Below, one piece after another: positions 43,852 through 57,109 of a DNA stretch of 64,000 bases. Source of the DNA: Fictibacillus macauensis ZFHKF-1 (GTDB taxonomy: Bacteria > Bacillota > Bacilli > Bacillales > Fictibacillaceae); NCBI RefSeq assembly GCF_000269865.1, contig NZ_AKKV01000021.1, positions 62,001 through 126,000 on the forward strand. Direction: 5' to 3'. Under the pieces are notes generated by a model. That model had not been told where the DNA came from, did no database searches, and saw nothing but the letters and a program-made list of their open reading frames with translations. Numbering within the stretch: the stretch's first letter is position 1; every line of letters starts with the position of its first letter. A program made the translations under genes and the position numbers.

Positions 43852-44777
43852 GCGAACAAACCTTTCTGAACACGCTCTAAGAAGTGCTGCGTAAATCGTT
43901 CACGATCAACGCGGAGCGCTACATCAATTCCAGACGGCGCTTGTTCTCCCACGCTTTGACCCCGACGCTCACCTTCTCGTTCTACGATCACATTCATTTT
44001 TTCCGTTTGTACAAAGCTTTGGTCAATCGCTACCCCAACAGCTAATGGATCATGCAGCGCACAACCGCCAAGCTGAGGATTTTCTTTTTCATAAAAATCC
44101 ATATAAAAGTGGCACATTTGGGCAAAAAGCTGACCCGCCTTCGTCCCGCTATGCTCCCATACTTGTAATTCATCTCGCTTTAGCAACGTTTGCATCGTGA
44201 CATCTAAGCCAATCAAGGTAACAGGTACGCCTGATTGCAGTACATAATGCGCACTATCGGCATCGCCAAAGAAATTTGCTTCCGCATAGGGTGTCACATT
44301 ACCCGGCACTGTAACAGCACCACCCATCATAACAATGCGGTCAATTTCTTTTACCAAAGATGGTTCTTTTTCAAGAGCAAGTGCTACGTTTGTTTGGGTC
44401 GCAACTGTAATGAGCGTCACTTCATTCGGAAACGCTTTCACCATAGAAATAATAAAATCTACTGCGTGTTCTGTTTCTATTACATCGTTAACATCTGGAA
44501 ACTCTGCATTACCAAGACCGTTATCACCGTGTACTTCATAAGCACGATGCCGCGTATCGCTCTGCTTAAACGGATGCTCGGCGCCTTGGAATACTTTAAG
44601 CTCTGGGGATTGAAGCAACGCTAGAATTTGTTTTGTATTTCGTGTTGCCTCCTCTGCCGAAACATTACCATAACCAGTCGTAATTCCAAGCAATTCAATT
44701 TCTGGGGATTGAAGCGCATAGGCGATAGCTAGCGCATCATCAATTCCTGTATCAACGTCTAAAATTACTTTTTTCAT
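43848..44777 (-). CDS. Inosine/uridine-preferring nucleoside hydrolase
   Basis: A 309-residue enzyme cleaving the N-glycosidic bond of ribonucleosides. The calcium-binding DVDTGIDDALAI is at residues 6-17; TVATQTNVALALEKEP, IVMMGGAVTVPGNVTPYAEANFFGDADSA and HDPLAVGVAI follow. ATG 44777 has AGGAGAG about 6 nt before it; another ATG two codons earlier touches that site. It follows a small membrane protein by 16 nt and precedes the GNAT gene. It probably salvages purine or pyrimidine nucleosides. Confidence 0.93.
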   Translation of the reverse strand: MKKVILDVDTGIDDALAIAYALQSPEIELLGITTGYGNVSAEEATRNTKQILALLQSPELKVFQGAEHPFKQSDTRHRAYEVHGDNGLGNAEFPDVNDVIETEHAVDFIISMVKAFPNEVTLITVATQTNVALALEKEPSLVKEIDRIVMMGGAVTVPGNVTPYAEANFFGDADSAHYVLQSGVPVTLIGLDVTMQTLLKRDELQVWEHSGTKAGQLFAQMCHFYMDFYEKENPQLGGCALHDPLAVGVAIDQSFVQTEKMNVIVEREGERRGQSVGEQAPSGIDVALRVDRERFTQHFLERVQKGLFA

Positions 44778-44793
44778 AGCCATCTCTCCTTTA

Positions 44794-44982
44794 TTATCTC
44801 ATTCCAATGTATAAACCAAGTCCAACGATGCAACAAAGGATGAGTACTACATAAATTCCCGACAAGCGAAATAAATTACTTTTCGTTGATGAACCGTACT
44901 TCTCATCCTTTTGTAGACCGACCATTACTGTTAATAACGTAACAATAAGACCTGCTCCAATTGCAATAAAAATAGCTGTCAT
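44794..44982 (-). CDS. Small two-helix membrane protein, unknown function
   Basis: A 62-residue protein with two hydrophobic helices (about 2-22 and 40-60) joined by a charged loop QKDEKYGSSTKSNLFR. I do not recognise the family. GAGGGGGG lies before ATG 44982. It is the first gene of an apparent operon with the nucleoside hydrolase and GNAT genes. Confidence 0.65.
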   Translation of the reverse strand: MTAIFIAIGAGLIVTLLTVMVGLQKDEKYGSSTKSNLFRLSGIYVVLILCCIVGLGLYIGMR

Positions 44983-45329
44983 TGGAATCCCCCCTCTCCC
45001 TATCGTAAAGGAGCTTTCCTTTAAATGCCACTATGTTTTTCAAGACTTTTTTGACAGTCGTGTTTCAAATAGAATCATAGCAGGGAATACTAATGCTAGT
45101 AGGTTCAACATTCGAATTTTTATAGAATGGTAACAGGACTAAGGAGAAGCTTGTAGAATGTGTTAGTAAGCTTTTTTTGTGCGTCATCCACTAGAAAGGG
45201 TTAACTTTCTATCACGTTACACGCTACTCATGGTAAAATAAGAAAAATCCCAACATAAGAAGAGACGTACTGTATCTTATTGCTCCTTTTTGTACTACAA
45301 CTTGCACTATATGAACTTGAGGTGATTCG
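44983..45329. other. Intergenic stretch between divergent transcripts
   Basis: It should hold promoters for the minus-strand hydrolase operon and for the AI-2E permease. An AAGCTT...AAGCTTTTTTT hairpin at 45147-45178 looks like a weak plus-strand terminator without an obvious gene before it. I see nothing else I can name. Confidence 0.4.
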
Positions 45330-46439
45330 ATGCCAAATACTAAGTTTTTTCGATTTGGTTATACCATTATAATACTACTGCTTATTATTCTTCTATCTTC
45401 TAAAGTAAGCTTTATTTTTCATCCAATTGAGATTATCTTTAATACGCTTTTCTTTCCGCTTCTCATTGGTGGGGTCATTTTTTATTTACTTCGTCCTATT
45501 GTGTACTACTTACATAATAAAAAAGTACCGAAAGTCCTTTCCATCCTTTTAATTTATTTGCTCTTTATCGGGCTTGGGACGTTGCTTGTCTTTTTAATTG
45601 GACCGAAGTTACAAGATCAGTTTGAAGGACTTATTCGTAACATTCCAGGCATTGTTGACTCACTGAACCAAAAGATTAACACGTTACGAGAAAATAAATG
45701 GTTTGATCGTTTTCAGCATAATGACTTTCTATCGCTTGATAGCATTATGACAAAAGCAAGTGAGTACGCTAAAGAATTCGCCAATGATATCGGCTCTAAA
45801 ATTACCGACATTATCGGTATTCTAACAAGCATTGCAACCATAATTGTCACAGTTCCATTTATCGTTTTTTATCTCTTAAAAGACAGTCAAGGACTTGGCA
45901 CGCGTGCTGTCCGTTTCTTACCTTACTTACAAGCAACCGAAGCAAAGAAAATTATTAAAGATATGGATGAGGCCGTCAGTTCGTATATCCAAGGACAAGC
46001 ACTCGCAGCTTTTATTGTTGGGGTAATGATGTATATAGGATACTCCATTATCGGTTTACCGTACGGACTAATCCTTGCCGTTATTGCTATGATTACGAAC
46101 ATTATTCCTTTTCTCGGTGCTTTTATCGCTTTCGTGCCTGCAATCATTATTGGACTCATCACCTCTCCGGTCATGGCCATTAAAGTAGCTTTTGTTGTTA
46201 TTGTTGTTCAACAAATTGATGGAAACGTTACGTCGCCACTGATCATGGGAAGAAAACTTGATATCCATCCATTAACAGTCATTCTAATCTTACTCGTAGC
46301 CGGAAATTTAGGCGGCTTACTCGGGATGATTCTCGCTGTTCCTACCTATGCTTTATTAAAAGTAATTGTGAGTCATACGTATCGTTTATATCGATTAAGT
46401 AAAGACAAAGAAAAAGATGGGATTCAAATTATTGAATAA
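45330..46439 (+). CDS. AI-2E family (PerM-type) transporter
   Basis: A 369-residue membrane protein with paired N-terminal helices, a hydrophilic helical segment (about 95-150, PKLQDQFEGLIRNIPGIVDSLNQKI) and a C-terminal block with SSYIQGQALAAFIVGVMMYIGYSIIGLPYGLILAVIAMITNIIPFLGAF and the family's VQQIDGNVTSPLIMGRKLDIHPL motif. It resembles YueF. Members export small molecules or ions; the substrate is not clear. Confidence 0.87.
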   Translation: MPNTKFFRFGYTIIILLLIILLSSKVSFIFHPIEIIFNTLFFPLLIGGVIFYLLRPIVYYLHNKKVPKVLSILLIYLLFIGLGTLLVFLIGPKLQDQFEGLIRNIPGIVDSLNQKINTLRENKWFDRFQHNDFLSLDSIMTKASEYAKEFANDIGSKITDIIGILTSIATIIVTVPFIVFYLLKDSQGLGTRAVRFLPYLQATEAKKIIKDMDEAVSSYIQGQALAAFIVGVMMYIGYSIIGLPYGLILAVIAMITNIIPFLGAFIAFVPAIIIGLITSPVMAIKVAFVVIVVQQIDGNVTSPLIMGRKLDIHPLTVILILLVAGNLGGLLGMILAVPTYALLKVIVSHTYRLYRLSKDKEKDGIQIIE

Positions 46440-46448
46440 CGCTAAACG

Positions 46449-46488
46449 AAAGACAGTCGGTCTCTCAAGAAGTCGACTGTCTTTTACT
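46449..46488. terminator. Bidirectional terminator
   Basis: AAAGACAGTCG / CGACTGTCTTT between the convergent AI-2E permease and glycosyltransferase genes. The 3' end of the glycosyltransferase gene overlaps it. Confidence 0.8.
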
Positions 46489-47268
46489 TTCTTCAACGTT
46501 CGCCACTTTCTCTAAATCTTTTTTCCGATAGAGATGCAGCGCTGGATAATGTGTGTCAACATACAAAGAAAAACCTAACGCTACGGCACGAATACAAAAA
46601 TGGCGATCTTCACCCCAAAATGAAACATTCTCTAATTTAGAGAAGTTAACACCAGCCTTAAGTACTTTGGCACTAAGGAGTGTACATGCCCCGAGCCCAC
46701 CTACCTTATAAACACCTTTCTCGCGCAACTGTAATAAAAAAGCATACATTCTTTCCCTTTGTTCTGCTGCCGTTTGTTGCTTATGCTTTTCAAACATAGA
46801 ATATTCATCTTCAAGCCAAACTTGCGGTAATTCCATCGCCCCCTCTTTCCACTGCGTCCAAAAAATCTCACTTATAATCTCTTTTTGCAAGCTACATAAA
46901 TGAGAAAGCGTCTGCGGATGTAACACAAGATCAGAGTCTACAAGAAATAAATAATCAACAGCTTGCCGAAGAGCCTCAGCAATAAAATAATTTTTAAACT
47001 GCGCTACTTTCCATACAGATCGATCATCCCAATAATGTGTATCCTCATCTTTCCGATACCCTTCTGAATCGTCAGCGGAAATCACGATGGCATTCTCTAG
47101 TGAGGCCGCAGCATTTCCTAACAATTCTGACGATGCTTTTTGCTCATTATGATCAATGAATAAATAGCTAACAGTAAAATCACGCGTCACTAATTGCTGT
47201 AAAGAAGTTAAGAAGGCAGTTAAAATGGCGGGGTCCTGACGAATGGGACTAGCAATCATAATCCGCAT
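46465..47268 (-). CDS. Glycosyltransferase (GT-A fold), last gene of the collagen-like operon
   Basis: A 267-residue protein starting MRIMIASPIRQDPAILTAFL. A DxD-type metal motif is seen in YLFLVDSDLVLHP; later GGLGACTLLSAKVL and FWGEDRHFCIRAVALGF resemble acceptor and loop regions of GT-A enzymes. ATG 47268 shares its A with the previous stop (TAATG), giving translational coupling. It is the fifth gene behind the collagen-like protein and probably helps to build its glycan. Confidence 0.78.
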   Translation of the reverse strand: MRIMIASPIRQDPAILTAFLTSLQQLVTRDFTVSYLFIDHNEQKASSELLGNAAASLENAIVISADDSEGYRKDEDTHYWDDRSVWKVAQFKNYFIAEALRQAVDYLFLVDSDLVLHPQTLSHLCSLQKEIISEIFWTQWKEGAMELPQVWLEDEYSMFEKHKQQTAAEQRERMYAFLLQLREKGVYKVGGLGACTLLSAKVLKAGVNFSKLENVSFWGEDRHFCIRAVALGFSLYVDTHYPALHLYRKKDLEKVANVEESKRQSTS

Positions 47269-47960
47269 TATGATTGCGTTCCTGTTAATTCTACGAGAAT
47301 CCATTTATGAGTGGTCCACGTTTCTTTATAAAGTTCTTTACATGTATAAACTTTCTTTAAATCTTCTAAAAAAGGATAATGATGAAAATCATCGATTAAT
47401 ACGAGTGTACCTCGTTGTAATACATGTCGAAATAAAGGAAAAGCGAGAGAACGCCCATTACCGTGAGGACCATCTAATAAGAGAACATCGATTGGCTGTT
47501 CTTGTAGAACAGCTGGTAATTTAGTATAAAATGCATTGCGAACCGTATAGTGATGACGCTGTTCAAAAGGGAGCGCCGTTACGCTTTTTTTCCATAGAGT
47601 AAGAGGATCATCGCTTATAAAAATCGCCTCTTTTCTTTCCTCTGTTACGGTTGATAAAGAATCATAAACAATATGGATGGCATCAACTGTTGCCGTTTTC
47701 AGTTTCAGTGCATATCCCCATTCGCTATCGTGCGTGATGGTCGTTACATTTCCTAAAAACACACCTTTCTCCATTAAATATTTCCAATATACTGTCGATC
47801 GCCCACCGCCTAGTTCAACAACAGTTGCGTTCGGCTTTGCATGACGAGCAACGTGAAAAAAGGCACTTTTTGAAATAGAATGATCTTCACAAATAGCTGC
47901 ACTCTCATGAATAGCCTCATGCTCTATCACATTTCGAATCGCTTGCACGTTCAATGGCAT
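47268..47960 (-). CDS. Class I methyltransferase-like protein of the collagen-like operon
   Basis: A 230-residue Rossmann-fold protein. The SAM-type glycine motif is ATVVELGGGRSTVYWKYL; the post-II motif is IDVLLLDGPHGNGRSLAF and a later LVLIDDFHHYPF follows. It may methylate a sugar of the glycan made by its neighbours. The gene overlaps the preceding glycosyltransferase by 44 nt if ATG 47960 is used; TTG 47954 has better spacing from GGAGG. Confidence 0.75.
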   Translation of the reverse strand: MPLNVQAIRNVIEHEAIHESAAICEDHSISKSAFFHVARHAKPNATVVELGGGRSTVYWKYLMEKGVFLGNVTTITHDSEWGYALKLKTATVDAIHIVYDSLSTVTEERKEAIFISDDPLTLWKKSVTALPFEQRHHYTVRNAFYTKLPAVLQEQPIDVLLLDGPHGNGRSLAFPLFRHVLQRGTLVLIDDFHHYPFLEDLKKVYTCKELYKETWTTHKWILVELTGTQS

Positions 47961-48657
47961 CTTCCTCCCATTCTAGTAAGTGAGGATTTGCGTCTAAAAT
48001 TGACTCATATTGACCTAAACTACCATATTTACCGTCTGAATCTAACGCTTTATATCGCTCATACTTTGCGCAACGATCCTTAAGCGTTGACCAGCCTAAG
48101 TGTTGCATGCGATAAGGTAAGCATTGATAGCTAAATGACTGTATCGTGGTTGGGAACCTTCCACAATGAAGTGGCTGAGTAAGCCATTCGTACGGAATAT
48201 CTTTTTTGTAACGAACAAGAAAGGGGCGATATATCTTATGAGCACTCCAATATTGATCTTCTCGATAATGAGTGGCGGACCACATATCGTACATTCGAAA
48301 ATAAAAAGCATCTACCTCTGAACAACGGGTATAGTGACGGATTTGATGATAAAAAGACGTTTCAAATCGTTCATCTGCATCCATCGTCAAAATCCACTCT
48401 GGATTAAAACTTGTTGCCACTTCCCATTGTTGTTTTCGCAAGGCAACTTCATTGGTAAATAACGATGTGTTATTACGAATAATTTGGTGTGATGTATGAC
48501 GTAACACGTCTAAACAGCAAGCTATGGTACGATCTGTGCTTCCGTCATCAATAATGACGATATGATCACAAATGGTTTTATACTCTGTTAAAACTCTTTC
48601 TAAATATCGGTTTTCTTCATTTTTTACAATCATCGACAACAGTAGATGAGGATTCAT
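47917..48657 (-). CDS. Family 2 glycosyltransferase
   Basis: A 246-residue GT2 enzyme: LSMIVKNEENRYLERVL, VIIDDGSTDRT and the metal motif ILTMDADERFE. The start overlaps the previous glycosyltransferase stop by 4 nt (ATGA). It likely adds a sugar to the collagen-like protein; donor and acceptor are not known. Confidence 0.88.
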   Translation of the reverse strand: MNPHLLLSMIVKNEENRYLERVLTEYKTICDHIVIIDDGSTDRTIACCLDVLRHTSHQIIRNNTSLFTNEVALRKQQWEVATSFNPEWILTMDADERFETSFYHQIRHYTRCSEVDAFYFRMYDMWSATHYREDQYWSAHKIYRPFLVRYKKDIPYEWLTQPLHCGRFPTTIQSFSYQCLPYRMQHLGWSTLKDRCAKYERYKALDSDGKYGSLGQYESILDANPHLLEWEEDAIERASDSKCDRA

Positions 48658-49739
48658 AGCTTTTGTTCCTGTCGATCACGTTGAAAAAACATTTCATTTG
48701 ATAGGATGGATGAATGACTGTCGTTCAGTCGCATAGCTTCTTTATGATGCTCCATAGCCTTTTGACGATTATTTACCTTTTCGTAACATACCGTTAATTG
48801 AAGATGTGGAAGCCAAGACCAAGCTGCTTCATTATGGGTAATTCCTTTCATTAGAGGCTGTTCTTTTCGCTCTAGTGCTTGTTCATACCAATAGATGGCT
48901 TGACGCAGATGATTCCCTTCTAAATAAATCGCCCCTAATCGACAGCAAACTTCTGGGCGAGGTACATCGTAAATAAAACTGCGAACCAAACATTCAAGCT
49001 CCTCTTCCGTTTCATATAACATTTCATAACATTTTGCTAGTTTAAGACATGCGGAAATCCGATCCTCTACCCACCCCTCTTTACAGTCTAAGAAGGTTGT
49101 ATAAACTGAGATTGCCTCTTCCCAATAACTATGATCGAGTAGTTCGTTGCCATAATAAAACATATCTCGAACACTCAATTCCTGCCCACTCTCTAGATAA
49201 CGATGATAAATTTTCAAATTACGGTCGTTATATGCTTTCTCCTTTTTATGCAGAATAGAAAGCTCCGTTGTTACAATAACCCCAGACACTTCTAAGTATT
49301 CATGAACGACTCCTTGCCACTTAAACTGACACGCTCGTTTAACAAGCCGATTCCTCACAATACTTTTCGTTGGCTGCCCTCTTTGGTCAAAGGCCAGGTG
49401 ATAATTCATTTGAACACTATCAACCTCTGGAGAAAGGTTTTTTTTCAATTGAATAAAGGCCTCTAAATCATTTTTATGAAAGACATCATCTGCATCTAGC
49501 CACAATATATACTCTTTAGATGCGTGAGAGAATGAGAAATTACGAGCTAACGCAAAATCATCCTGCCACTGAAAGGGAACTATATGTTCCGTATATTTTT
49601 GCGCAATACGAAGCGTATCATCTGTCGATCCAGTATCGACAATTATAATTTCATCAACCACATCCTGCACTGAACATAAACACCGCTCAAGCACGGCTTC
49701 CTCATTCTTCACAATCATACAAAGACTAATTGTAATCAC
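48654..49739 (-). CDS. Family 2 glycosyltransferase with C-terminal TPR-like repeats
   Basis: A 361-residue protein. The GT2 domain (about 1-220) has LCMIVKNEEAVLERCL, IIIVDTGSTDDTLRIA and ILWLDADDVF. The rest (about 225-350) is helical and TPR-like (VCCRLGAIYLEGNHLRQAIYWYEQAL, NNRQKAMEHHKEAMRLN). Family members often initiate O-glycosylation of surface proteins. GTG 49739 is chosen for AAAGGAG 6 nt upstream. It starts 25 nt after the collagen-like gene. Confidence 0.87.
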   Translation of the reverse strand: MITISLCMIVKNEEAVLERCLCSVQDVVDEIIIVDTGSTDDTLRIAQKYTEHIVPFQWQDDFALARNFSFSHASKEYILWLDADDVFHKNDLEAFIQLKKNLSPEVDSVQMNYHLAFDQRGQPTKSIVRNRLVKRACQFKWQGVVHEYLEVSGVIVTTELSILHKKEKAYNDRNLKIYHRYLESGQELSVRDMFYYGNELLDHSYWEEAISVYTTFLDCKEGWVEDRISACLKLAKCYEMLYETEEELECLVRSFIYDVPRPEVCCRLGAIYLEGNHLRQAIYWYEQALERKEQPLMKGITHNEAAWSWLPHLQLTVCYEKVNNRQKAMEHHKEAMRLNDSHSSILSNEMFFQRDRQEQKL

Positions 49740-49764
49740 TTTTTTCTCCTTTCCTATTGATCGC

Positions 49765-53424
<3,660 letters not shown>

Positions 53425-53478
53425 CCTAGCAACAACGTCAGTAGTGAATACGTACAAACTAGAATAGTAGGAAAATTT

Positions 53479-53508
53479 GCCCGTCATAAAATATCTTTTA
53501 TGACGGGC
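53479..53508. terminator. Hairpin between ampS and the NlpC/P60 gene
   Basis: Perfect stem GCCCGTCATAAAA / TTTTATGACGGGC with a 4-nt loop. On the minus strand it is followed by AAATTTT. It separates two convergent genes. Confidence 0.8.
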
Positions 53509-53529
53509 TATCACGGTATAGAGAATACA

Positions 53530-54171
53530 TTAACGGTATCTTCTTGCTCCTTCGTAATGTTTTTTCCAATACGGATTATCCAGCTCTGCTTCGGTTACTC
53601 CTTTTGTGGAAGAAGCATGCATAAAGTTTCCATTACCACTATAAAGTCCTGCATGAGAAACACCAGATCCTTCTAAATCAAAAAAGACAATATCCCCCGG
53701 TTTAAGCTCTCCTACTCGATCCCCATGCTCATATATATCTTTAACAACTCTCGGTAAATCTACGTCTGTTGCTTCTTTAAAAATATAATTCAGATATCCA
53801 CTACAATCAAACCCCTTTGGTGATTCCCCGCCCCATACATACGGTGTACCCCTATATTTTTTTGCTGTATCAATTAGCTTTCCCGGATCAAATGCATTGA
53901 GTGCACTAAGCACACTTTTACCCGCGACGCCGTCTACTACTAAACCATTGGCCTTCTGAAAAGATTTCACTGCTTGTTCGGTTTGCGGCCCATAATATGC
54001 TAGCTTGTCTTCCGAATAGTAGCCTTCAGCTCGTAGCTTTTCTTGTAACTGTTTCACACCATGATTCACCATCTCTTTATGTAATGTGTGATCGTCAAAC
54101 TGTGCCTGAGCAGATACAGGACCTCCTACAAGAACAGCAACGCCTAGTAAGCTCCCTAAAAATTTTTTCAA
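53530..54171 (-). CDS. Secreted NlpC/P60 endopeptidase with peptidoglycan-binding domain
   Basis: A 213-residue cell-wall hydrolase. A signal peptide (1-24, cut after AQA), a PG_binding_1 domain (about 33-92, GVKQLQEKLRAEGYY...QAVKSFQKANGLVVDGVAG) and a C-terminal NlpC/P60 domain with C123 (FDCSGY), H173 (SHAGLY) and H185 (FMHASS). It should cleave stem peptides of peptidoglycan outside the membrane. The start is TTG 54171 with AAAGGAG upstream. Confidence 0.92.
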   Translation of the reverse strand: MKKFLGSLLGVAVLVGGPVSAQAQFDDHTLHKEMVNHGVKQLQEKLRAEGYYSEDKLAYYGPQTEQAVKSFQKANGLVVDGVAGKSVLSALNAFDPGKLIDTAKKYRGTPYVWGGESPKGFDCSGYLNYIFKEATDVDLPRVVKDIYEHGDRVGELKPGDIVFFDLEGSGVSHAGLYSGNGNFMHASSTKGVTEAELDNPYWKKHYEGARRYR

Positions 54172-54582
54172 TATAATTATCTCCTTTTATCCATCTCAAA
54201 TCTTCTACATCGTAACAAAGAAAAATCACAACAATATAAAAGGAAACTTACAATCCCTTTACAAAAATAGCATCATTTCACCTACTCACGTCCTCTTGTA
54301 CTATACTATTCACCCCTTAAAACTACGAATCTACTTATTACTTCTATATAAAGGAAAAGGATGTACTATTTCCGCGGAAATGAAAATAATTCAAAAATAA
54401 AAATTAATGCCTATTTACTTTTTGGATAATAGGTATATATGCTCATTTTAAAATGAAAGCGCATTTATTCGTCAAAATACATGATATATTTACACTATTC
54501 GGCCTGTTACTTTAAAAAAAGACAGGTCTTCTTTACCCCGTATAGTTTTATACTAAAATCATAGGACGAAGGGTGAATTACG
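54172..54582. other. AT-rich intergenic stretch between divergent secreted enzymes
   Basis: It contains the leader regions of both genes. A 14-bp perfect palindrome ATTTCCGCGGAAAT at 54368-54381 may bind a regulator. TGAAAGCGCATTTA near 54452 resembles a cre site weakly (two mismatches). No gene is visible. Confidence 0.4.
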
Positions 54583-56445
54583 ATGAAAAAACATACTGTA
54601 AAAAAAGGCGGACGGCTTGCACTACTTGTACCGCTTGTCGCTGGACTCATTATACCGGCTACATCAAGCTCGGTAGCAGCAGAGGAAATGAAAGCACTTC
54701 GCATTCACGACATTCAAGGCGCTACTCATGAATCACCATACGCCAATCAAAATGTCAAAGAAGTAGAAGGTGTCGTAACGTATGTTGTCGACAAAAACAA
54801 CTTTTACATGCAAGATTTGCAACCAGATGATGATGACCGTACATCAGAAGGTATTCTTGTCTTTAAAAAGAATCACGGTTTAGCAAAAGGTAATGTTGTA
54901 AACGTTTCGGGGATTGTAAAAGAGTGGGTTCTTGATGGGTATAATGAGAAACTAACAACTGATTTGCCTGTAACAGAAATTAACGCAGATACAGGTGGAA
55001 CAGTGACAGTTACTGAAAAAAGCCACAGTTTACCAGCACCTGTTATTCTCGGAGATGCAGGCAGACACATTCCAACTAAAATTATCGATAATGATAATTT
55101 TGGTTCATTTGATCCAAAAGAAGATGGCATTGACTTTTATGAAAGCTTAGAAGGCATGCTCGTTACTGCACAAAACCCAAAAATTGTTGCTCCACAAGCA
55201 AACGGTGAACTTGCTGTCGTTACACAAAATGAAGGAAATACACCGTTTAATACATCAGGTGGTATTAACATTGCAAAAGATGATTACAACCCTGAACGCA
55301 TTCTTGTAAACATGGGGGATCGTTCATTTGTTGCCAAATCAGGTGACTATTTCACGGGTGATATTTCTGGTGTTATTAGTTATGGATTTAGCAATTATAA
55401 GCTTTTAACGAAAAAAGAAGATTTACCGACCTTCCATGAAGGGTCAACAAAGCCAGAAACAACAAAGATTCAGAAAAAAGATAAAAAACTAACGGTAGCA
55501 AGTTTTAACGTAGAAAACTTCTCAGCTGTAAAAACAGGAAAAGACAGCACAAGCGATGAAAAGGTAAGCCGCATTGCCAATTCAATTGTCGGCAACTTAA
55601 ATGCACCAGATATTGTTGGTTTATTAGAAATGCAGGATGGCAGTGGTCCTAAAAATGACGGTACCGTTGACTCAAAAGCAAGCGCTGAGCGCCTCATTAA
55701 AGAAATCACTGCAAAAGGCGGACCAACTTACGCTTATACAGATATTACACCTGAAGATGGAAAAGATGGTGGTGTTCCAGGCGGGAACATTCGTCAAGGG
55801 TTCTTATACAACCCAGAGCGCGTACAATTAGCTCCTGGAAAAAAAGGAACAGCTACAGAAGCAACGCAATATAAACATGGTCAGCTTACATTAAATCCAG
55901 GGCGAATCGATCCAACGAATAAAGCATTTGAAAATAGCCGTAAACCACTTGTTGGACAATTTATTTTCAACGGCAAAAAAGTGGTAGTCATCGGAAATCA
56001 CTATAATTCCAAAGGTGGCGACGAGCCGTTATTTGGTAAGCATCAACCGCCAACTTTAAAAAGTGAAGTACAACGATTAGAAATCGCACAAATTGTTAAT
56101 CATTTTGCTAAAAATATTCGTCGCGACAATCCAGAAGCGAACATCGTTATGGTTGGTGACTTTAATGACTTTGAATTCACGCCAGCTCTGCAAACAACCA
56201 TTGGTAAAGAGTTCACGGATATGATTACGAAAGTACCTTACGAGCAACGTTATACGTATTCATACCAAGGAAATGCGCAAGTGCTTGATCATATTATTCT
56301 ATCTGACAACGTTGCTAAAAAAGCAAAAGTAGATGTTGCGCACATTAACTCACAATTTATGGAAGCACATGGCCGTGCTAGCGATCATGATCCTGTCATC
56401 GTTCAATTTAAACCAAAGAAAGAAACAGGTGGTTACGACCGTTAA
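54583..56445 (+). CDS. Secreted endonuclease/exonuclease/phosphatase-family nuclease
   Basis: A 620-residue exported protein. After a signal peptide (1-33, ending VAA-EE) comes an OB-fold region (about 38-280, IHDIQGATHESPYANQNVKEVEGVVTYVVDKNNFYMQ, like the domains in YhcR and ExeM-type nucleases). The EEP domain (about 295-612) has LTVASFNVENFS, PDIVGLLEMQDGSGP, VVIGNHYNSKGGD, NIVMVGDFNDFEFTP and the final ASDHDPVIVQF. It probably degrades extracellular DNA or RNA for phosphate or nucleosides. GGGTG precedes the ATG. Confidence 0.9.
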   Translation: MKKHTVKKGGRLALLVPLVAGLIIPATSSSVAAEEMKALRIHDIQGATHESPYANQNVKEVEGVVTYVVDKNNFYMQDLQPDDDDRTSEGILVFKKNHGLAKGNVVNVSGIVKEWVLDGYNEKLTTDLPVTEINADTGGTVTVTEKSHSLPAPVILGDAGRHIPTKIIDNDNFGSFDPKEDGIDFYESLEGMLVTAQNPKIVAPQANGELAVVTQNEGNTPFNTSGGINIAKDDYNPERILVNMGDRSFVAKSGDYFTGDISGVISYGFSNYKLLTKKEDLPTFHEGSTKPETTKIQKKDKKLTVASFNVENFSAVKTGKDSTSDEKVSRIANSIVGNLNAPDIVGLLEMQDGSGPKNDGTVDSKASAERLIKEITAKGGPTYAYTDITPEDGKDGGVPGGNIRQGFLYNPERVQLAPGKKGTATEATQYKHGQLTLNPGRIDPTNKAFENSRKPLVGQFIFNGKKVVVIGNHYNSKGGDEPLFGKHQPPTLKSEVQRLEIAQIVNHFAKNIRRDNPEANIVMVGDFNDFEFTPALQTTIGKEFTDMITKVPYEQRYTYSYQGNAQVLDHIILSDNVAKKAKVDVAHINSQFMEAHGRASDHDPVIVQFKPKKETGGYDR

Positions 56446-56463
56446 GCAGTAAAGGCACTTTAT

Positions 56464-56507
56464 GAAAAAATCCGAATGGAGGTTTACCTCCACTCGGATT
56501 TTTTCGT
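56464..56507. terminator. Bidirectional terminator
   Basis: AAAAAATCCGA / TCGGATTTTTT with an inner TGGAGG...CCTCCA stem, between the nuclease and response-regulator genes. Confidence 0.92.
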
Positions 56508-57109
56508 TATATCCAACCTTTTTCTTTGGCGATGATGATTGCATCCATCTTATTTTTGGCATGTAATTTTTGATAGATTTCAGAAATATAGTTTCGCACC
56601 GTACCCGACGATAAGAATAACGTATGTGCAATCTCTTTTGCCGTATATCCATCTGCTACTAAACGCAGTACGTTTTGTTCTCTCATTGAAAGTGGATTAC
56701 CCGCTCCAATTGCTCCGACAATAAGCTCGGGCGCATACTCTCTTTTTCCACTGACCACCTGTCGAATACATTGTGCTAAAGCATCACTAGACCCATCTTT
56801 CAATAAATAACCGTGCACACCCGCTTTGATCGCTCGTTCAAAGTAGCCCGGACGCGCAAAAGTAGTAACGATGATTACTTTCGTAGCCAGTTGTTGCTCT
56901 TGCACTTTTTCAGCTACATCAAGTCCAGTCATGAGCGGCATTTCAATATCTAGTAAACAAACGTTCGGCTGCAACGTTTGCAGCAAGTGCAACGCTTCCT
57001 GGCCATTACCCGCTTGCCCAATCACATGTAAATCTGCTTCTAAATCAAGTAACGAACCGAGTGCTCCCCGGAGCATTCCCTGATCTTCTGCAATAACAAT
57101 TGTAATCAT
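56507..57109 (-). CDS. yvfU: NarL/LuxR-family response regulator, YvfU-like
   Basis: A 200-residue regulator: receiver domain (1-120) with D9 in AED, phospho-acceptor D54 (CLLDIEMP) and K103 (LLKDGS); a LuxR helix-turn-helix (about 135-195, LSMREQNVLRLVADGYTAKEIAHTLFLSSGTVRNYI). The start overlaps the kinase stop by 4 nt. Same size as Bacillus subtilis YvfU and in the same gene order, so it probably activates its own ABC operon. Confidence 0.87.
   Translation of the reverse strand: MITIVIAEDQGMLRGALGSLLDLEADLHVIGQAGNGQEALHLLQTLQPNVCLLDIEMPLMTGLDVAEKVQEQQLATKVIIVTTFARPGYFERAIKAGVHGYLLKDGSSDALAQCIRQVVSGKREYAPELIVGAIGAGNPLSMREQNVLRLVADGYTAKEIAHTLFLSSGTVRNYISEIYQKLHAKNKMDAIIIAKEKGWI

Noticed and set aside
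54445-54465. A cre site upstream of the secreted nuclease
   Set aside because: TGAAAGCGCATTTA has two mismatches at conserved positions and no palindrome, unlike the strong site before murQ.
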